Shown here: one piece after another, positions 60,030 to 64,000 of the stretch
Layout: every line of letters begins with the position of its first letter
Numbering within the stretch: position 1 is the first letter of the stretch
DNA from: Fulvivirga marina
Lineage (GTDB): Bacteria; Bacteroidota; Bacteroidia; Cytophagales; Cyclobacteriaceae
NCBI RefSeq assembly: GCF_016775155.1
Contig: NZ_JAEUGD010000023.1
Coordinates: 124,001 to 188,000, forward strand
Direction of reading: 5' to 3'
Length of the DNA: 64,000 nucleotides
Position numbers and translations under genes: made by a program
Notes under the pieces: generated by a model
What the model was told of the DNA's origin: nothing
Seen by the model: only the letters and a program-made list of their open reading frames with translations
Databases searched by the model: none

Positions 60030-61298
60030 ATGAAGCGCAACACCATAAGGTTAATAGTAGTATTAGCGGTTCTTAGCATAGCTGGAATTGTCATTACCCA
60101 AGTGTATTGGTTTAAACAGGCATTTAACACGGAAGCAGATCAGTTTAACCGAGACGTGAGTACCGCTCTTTACAATGTGGCTAGTCAGTTTTTTCAAATT
60201 TCCAATACTGCCGAACCTGCCAACAACCCTATCCGGCAGCTCTCAACAAACTATTATGTAGTAATGATAAATAATGAAATAGATGCTAACCTGTTGGAGC
60301 ATTTATTAAAAACAGAGTTTGAAAAACGTAACATAACTGCTGATTTTGAGTATGGAATTTATGACTGTACCAATGAAAAGATGGTATACGGTAGCTACGT
60401 GGCTATGGATGAACAAATAGCTCATGCCAGTACTACAGGTATACTTCCTAAATGGGAAAACCAGAATTACTATTTCGGAGTACAGTTCCCAAATAAAGCA
60501 TCTATAATTACAAACCGGATGGGAGTCTGGATGTTTTCTTCCTCAGTTTTACTGGTAGTCATTATCTTTTTTGCTTATGCACTCTTTGTAATTCTTAAGC
60601 AGAAGAGACTCTCCGAAGTGCAAAAGGATTTTGTTAATAACATGACCCATGAATTCAAAACACCAATTTCCACCATTGCTTTGTCGGCAGAGGTTCTGAA
60701 AGACCCGCAAATCATCAGGCAACCTGAACGTTTGCTTAACTATGCCGCTATAATCCAAAATGAAAATCAGAGACTGAAGAAACAGGTAGAGCGTGTATTG
60801 CAAATGGCTAGCCTTGATGAGGAAGAGATCACGCTTAAAAATGGAAGAATTAATATTCATGAAATTATAGCAGAAGCCCTGAAAGGTGTTGCCTTAAATC
60901 TGGAGGAGAGGTCTGGAAATGTGGAGATCTTTATGGAGGCAGCAAACCCATATATAAATGGAGATAAACTACACATTGTTAATGTGTTTTACAATTTGCT
61001 GGATAACGCCATTAAATACACCCAAAAACCTCCTGAGATAAAAATTCGAACGCACAATAAGAATGGTAAATTATGCATTGAAGTTGAGGATAATGGTATT
61101 GGCATTAGTAGTGAAGAACGTAAAAGGGTTTTTAATAAATTCTATCGCGTGCCTACAGGCAATGTTCATGATGTTAAAGGTTTTGGCTTAGGCCTTAACT
61201 ATGTAAATTTGATTATTACTGCACATAAGGGAACATTAAAGCTTGAAAGCGAACTGCAACAAGGAAGCACCTTTAAACTATATCTTAACAATGACTGA
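60030..61298 (+). CDS. Sensor histidine kinase (RprX-like)
   Basis: The protein has 422 residues. Two membrane helices (about 7-27 and 168-189) bracket a periplasmic sensor region of about 140 residues. The cytoplasmic kinase has FVNNMTHEFKTPISTI (His207), LLDNAIKYTQ, DNGIGIS and GFGLGLNYVNLI. The layout matches RprX of Bacteroides. It overlaps the response regulator gene by eight bases. Confidence 0.92.
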   Translation: MKRNTIRLIVVLAVLSIAGIVITQVYWFKQAFNTEADQFNRDVSTALYNVASQFFQISNTAEPANNPIRQLSTNYYVVMINNEIDANLLEHLLKTEFEKRNITADFEYGIYDCTNEKMVYGSYVAMDEQIAHASTTGILPKWENQNYYFGVQFPNKASIITNRMGVWMFSSSVLLVVIIFFAYALFVILKQKRLSEVQKDFVNNMTHEFKTPISTIALSAEVLKDPQIIRQPERLLNYAAIIQNENQRLKKQVERVLQMASLDEEEITLKNGRINIHEIIAEALKGVALNLEERSGNVEIFMEAANPYINGDKLHIVNVFYNLLDNAIKYTQKPPEIKIRTHNKNGKLCIEVEDNGIGISSEERKRVFNKFYRVPTGNVHDVKGFGLGLNYVNLIITAHKGTLKLESELQQGSTFKLYLNND

Positions 61299-62001
61299 GA
61301 AAAGGATACTATTAGTTGAAGATGATAAAAACCTTGGTTTTGTTGTTCAGGATAACTTGGCGTTGAAGGGGTATAATGTAGTCAGGTGCTTTGATGGAGA
61401 AGAGGGCTTGCTGGAGTACAGGCAGGGAGCGTTTGACCTATGCATTCTTGATGTTATGCTGCCAAAAAAAGATGGTTTTACTCTTGCCAGGCAGATACGC
61501 CACAATAATAATGAGATTCCCATACTGTTTCTTACAGCCAAATCTATGCAGGGTGACAAGCTAGAGGGATTCAAAACAGGAGCTGACGATTATATTGTTA
61601 AGCCTTTTAGCATGGAGGAATTGGTTTGCCGTATAGAAGTATTCCTTAAAAGGAGTCGTTGTTTGTCTGAGGACACTGAAACTGTTAGAGAGAAGCCGAA
61701 GCACACTTTTGAGTTGGGTAAGTATATCTTTGATTATAATAACCTTACCTTAATTAATGGAGATACAGGGAAAGTACTGACTCAGAAGGAAGCAGATGTG
61801 TTGCACTGTTTCTGTAATAACCTGGGCGTTGTTATACGGCGAGAGGATATTCTTAAAGAAGTGTGGGGTGATGATGACTACTTTTTGGGGCGTAGCATGG
61901 ACGTCTTTATATCTAAGCTAAGAAAATACCTTTCTGAAGATCCTTCCATTGAAATCGTAAATTATCATGGTATAGGCTTTAAGCTTAATTTAAATGCCTA
62001 A
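61291..62001 (+). CDS. OmpR-type response regulator (RprY-like)
   Basis: The protein has 236 residues from ATG 61291; the frame starts at 61243 but the first 16 residues read through the kinase end. The receiver has EDD (10-12) and Asp54 in LCILDVMLPKKDG, with Lys in YIVKPFS. The C-terminal winged helix has LTQKEADVLHCF, EDILKEVWGDDDYFLGRSMD and SKLRKYL. It pairs with the upstream RprX-like kinase. Targets unknown. Confidence 0.95.
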   Translation: MTEKRILLVEDDKNLGFVVQDNLALKGYNVVRCFDGEEGLLEYRQGAFDLCILDVMLPKKDGFTLARQIRHNNNEIPILFLTAKSMQGDKLEGFKTGADDYIVKPFSMEELVCRIEVFLKRSRCLSEDTETVREKPKHTFELGKYIFDYNNLTLINGDTGKVLTQKEADVLHCFCNNLGVVIRREDILKEVWGDDDYFLGRSMDVFISKLRKYLSEDPSIEIVNYHGIGFKLNLNA

Positions 62002-62033
62002 GAAATCATATTTGGTAAAATATTTTTGAATGA

Positions 62034-62045
62034 TCGTTATAACGA
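62034..62045. promoter_or_regulatory. Perfect 12-base palindrome before the Oar-like receptor gene
   Basis: TCGTTATAACGA lies between the response regulator stop (62001) and the TonB receptor ATG (62119). The symmetry suits a dimeric DNA-binding protein. A link to the adjacent RprY-like regulator is speculation. Confidence 0.35.
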
Positions 62046-62118
62046 GTTATCTTGACTAGATTGGCTAATAACACTTATTCATTAACCCTTAAACAATATA
62101 AAACCTAACCAAAAAACC

Positions 62119-64000
62119 ATGATTAGAAAACTATTATTACTATCACTACCATTGATGTTCATTGGAGTAGTCTTCTCTTTTGCGCAGGGTGTTACGACTG
62201 CTGCCATAAGGGGAGAAGTAACTGATGCTGCTGGCGATGGTTTGCCAGGAGCAACCGTTATAGCATTCCATGAGCCCACAGGAACTCAATATGGCACATC
62301 AACAAGACCCGATGGCAAGTATAATTTACCTAACCTCCGTGTCGGCGGCCCCTATACCGTCACGGTAACATATATAGGATATTCGGCTCAGGAGCTTACA
62401 GATGTTCAGCTTCTGCTTGGACAGGTGTTGGAACTTAATTTTAATCTTGACGAGGACGTTCAAACCTTGGGGGAGGTCATTATTACAGGTAATAATGAAA
62501 CCTTTAATAGTGACCGTACCGGGGCATCGGAATCATTCAGTAATGAGGAAATACGCAAACTACCGACTATTACACGTTCTGCAAGTGATATATACAGACT
62601 GACGCCGTCCTCTGATGGCAATTCGTTTGGAGGTAGAAATGACCAGTACAATAATTTTTCCCTTGACGGGTCTATCTTTAATAACCCTTTTGGTCTGGAT
62701 GCTGCCACACCAGGTGGTCAGACAGATGCGCAACCTATTTCACTAGATGCTATTGATCAAATACAGGTTGCCGTTGCTCCATATGATGTAACCCAATCTG
62801 GGTTTACAGGAGCTTCTATCAACGCTGTTACTAAGAGTGGAACAAATACATTTTCAGGAACTGTATTTGGTTTTTATAGATCCGACGCCCTAACAGGTAA
62901 GAAAGTAGAGGGAGAAGAGATTTTTGTTCCGGATCTTACTCAGATTCAAACAGGCTTTAGTGTAGGGGGCCCTATCATAAAAGACAAGCTATTCTTTTTT
63001 GCGAATATGGAGGTTGAGAGAAGAGAGGATCTTGGCTCAAGCTTCGTAGCTAAAAACGGTCCTCAGGATGGAGCAAATGAGTCAAGAGTAGAGGAGTCTG
63101 ATCTCATAGCGGTACAAAATGCTTTGAGAAGCATAGGTTATGAAACAGGTCCATATCAGGGCTATAAGCATGATACCGATAATGAAAAAGGTATCATCAA
63201 GATTGATTACAATATTAGCGATAAACATACCGTTACCGCAACTTACAATTTTTTGAATGCGACTAAACAAAAGCCGGCTCACCCATCAGCTATTGGGCGT
63301 AGGGGGCCTGATGCCACCACGCTACAGTTCAGGAACTCAGGTTACGCGATTAATAACAAAATACACTCTGGTTTGCTCGAATTCAAATCGCGATTTACGA
63401 ACAAGACAGCCAATAAATTTCAAATTGGTATAACTAAGTTTGAGGATAGTCGTGACCCTTTTAGTAGTCCATTCCCTGTAGTTAACATTAATAAAGACGG
63501 AATACGCTACATTGTTGCAGGACACGAACCATTTTCTATAAACAATAAGCTAGATCAGCAGGTACTGCAGATTACGGATAATTTTGATATTTATTTCGGG
63601 GCTCATTCTGTGACAGTTGGAGGCTCTTTTGAAAAGTTCTCATTTGACAACTCATTTAATCTTGGTGTATATGAGCGTTTTGGTTATCCATATCCAGGGG
63701 GAACTTTCGGTCCTGGTTTTAATAGCGTTCAGGACTTTCTTGACTACGTAGCAGCTGATTCATTGAATTTTGTGAGAGATCATGCGATCAACACATTCAA
63801 TAACAATAATGCTAATGATAGCTGGGCTTTGGCAGAAACCAATGTTGGTCAGTTCGCTCTGTACGCACAGGACAGGTGGGATATATCAGGTAACTTTACC
63901 CTGACTTATGGTCTGAGGATGGATTTGCCACTGTATTTTGATACAGAAGATAAAATTAAAGAAAATATAGCAAGAAAGGGAGGAACGATTAGTGAGGGCG
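62119..64000 (+). CDS. Oar-like TonB-dependent outer-membrane protein (incomplete at window end)
   Basis: The frame is open from ATG 62119 to the window end (627 codons seen). The signal peptide is MIRKLLLLSLPLMFIGVVFS. A carboxypeptidase-regulatory-like domain follows (IRGEVTDAAGDGLPGATVIA to TVTYIGYS). The plug shows LGEVIITGNN, LPTITRSASDIYRLTP and FSLDGSIFNNPFGLDAATPG, then QIQVAVAPYDVTQSGFTGAS and INAVTKSGTN. Barrel strands follow. This matches Oar and related large receptors, which transport or help secrete proteins in myxobacteria and Bacteroidetes. The substrate is unknown. It is preceded by the RprXY-like pair. Confidence 0.9.
   Translation, partial: MIRKLLLLSLPLMFIGVVFSFAQGVTTAAIRGEVTDAAGDGLPGATVIAFHEPTGTQYGTSTRPDGKYNLPNLRVGGPYTVTVTYIGYSAQELTDVQLLLGQVLELNFNLDEDVQTLGEVIITGNNETFNSDRTGASESFSNEEIRKLPTITRSASDIYRLTPSSDGNSFGGRNDQYNNFSLDGSIFNNPFGLDAATPGGQTDAQPISLDAIDQIQVAVAPYDVTQSGFTGASINAVTKSGTNTFSGTVFGFYRSDALTGKKVEGEEIFVPDLTQIQTGFSVGGPIIKDKLFFFANMEVERREDLGSSFVAKNGPQDGANESRVEESDLIAVQNALRSIGYETGPYQGYKHDTDNEKGIIKIDYNISDKHTVTATYNFLNATKQKPAHPSAIGRRGPDATTLQFRNSGYAINNKIHSGLLEFKSRFTNKTANKFQIGITKFEDSRDPFSSPFPVVNINKDGIRYIVAGHEPFSINNKLDQQVLQITDNFDIYFGAHSVTVGGSFEKFSFDNSFNLGVYERFGYPYPGGTFGPGFNSVQDFLDYVAADSLNFVRDHAINTFNNNNANDSWALAETNVGQFALYAQDRWDISGNFTLTYGLRMDLPLYFDTEDKIKENIARKGGTISEG

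Noticed and set aside
1-64000. CRISPR arrays, tRNA or rRNA genes, complete insertion sequences, phage genes
   Set aside because: I looked for regularly spaced repeats, cloverleaf ends with CCA-like arms, transposase motifs and structural phage genes and saw none. A covariance-model tRNA search and a repeat finder would settle it.

Overview
The window reads as a chromosomal stretch from a Bacteroidota bacterium, most likely of the Cytophagia (Flammeovirgaceae or Fulvivirgaceae type). The support is seen in the sequence: long NusB, DUF4293, DUF1573 lipoproteins, an RprX/RprY-like two-component pair, an Oar-like TonB receptor, a leftover type IX secretion sorting domain, TAnnTTTG-type -7 boxes, frequent TTG starts and AT-rich DNA. 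The species assignment is inference. I found no rRNA, tRNA, CRISPR array or complete insertion sequence.

Layout. 0-4.8 kb: accessory genes (partial gene, DinB-like protein, small lipoprotein, TPR membrane lipoprotein, convergent XRE regulator, unknown small protein) and two gene-poor gaps. 4.8-11.2 kb: TonB receptor behind a possible attenuator, membrane MutS-like ATPase, feoAB ferrous iron uptake. 11.2-16.6 kb: a decayed glycan-binding-domain gene, then a tightly coupled hydrolase / ECF sigma / membrane protein operon, an oligopeptidase B-like lipoprotein and a 50-residue acidic protein ending in CGG. 16.6-27.6 kb: housekeeping (hydrolase, dxs, scpA, flippase-like protein, coaE-ybbR-yajC, DUF1573, ytxH, nusB, leucine dehydrogenase). 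27.8-39.8 kb: two ABC exporters, truA, a CatA-like acetyltransferase, a thiolase, htpG and a MORN-repeat protein. 40.0-48.7 kb: a same-strand signalling island headed by a histidine kinase with an ethylene-receptor-like membrane domain, followed by five further intact two-component genes, one deletion-scarred hybrid kinase and one unrecognised membrane protein. 49.2-54.7 kb: yraN, lipB, an unknown protein, a DEDDy exonuclease, rnr and a polyprenyl synthase. 54.8-57.4 kb: an HTH/small-protein operon, then a second copy of the lipoprotein-TPR-XRE arrangement. 57.8-64 kb: a beta-propeller lipoprotein, a lipoprotein pyrophosphatase, a DUF1573 pseudogene, an RprXY-like pair and the start of an Oar-like TonB receptor.

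Most notable. (1) The same three-gene arrangement occurs twice, about 54 kb apart: small lipoprotein, TPR protein with one C-terminal membrane segment, and a convergent XRE regulator. Both XRE proteins share their N-terminal motifs, both appear to start at TTG, and both have a TAnnTTTG box about 20 nt upstream. I know of no named system with this content. (2) The kinase at 40040 keeps the Asp, Tyr, Ile, Pro, Cys and His residues of the plant and cyanobacterial ethylene-binding domain. (3) Decayed genes are frequent: at least five clear or probable ones, each carrying frameshifts, in-frame stops or deletions.
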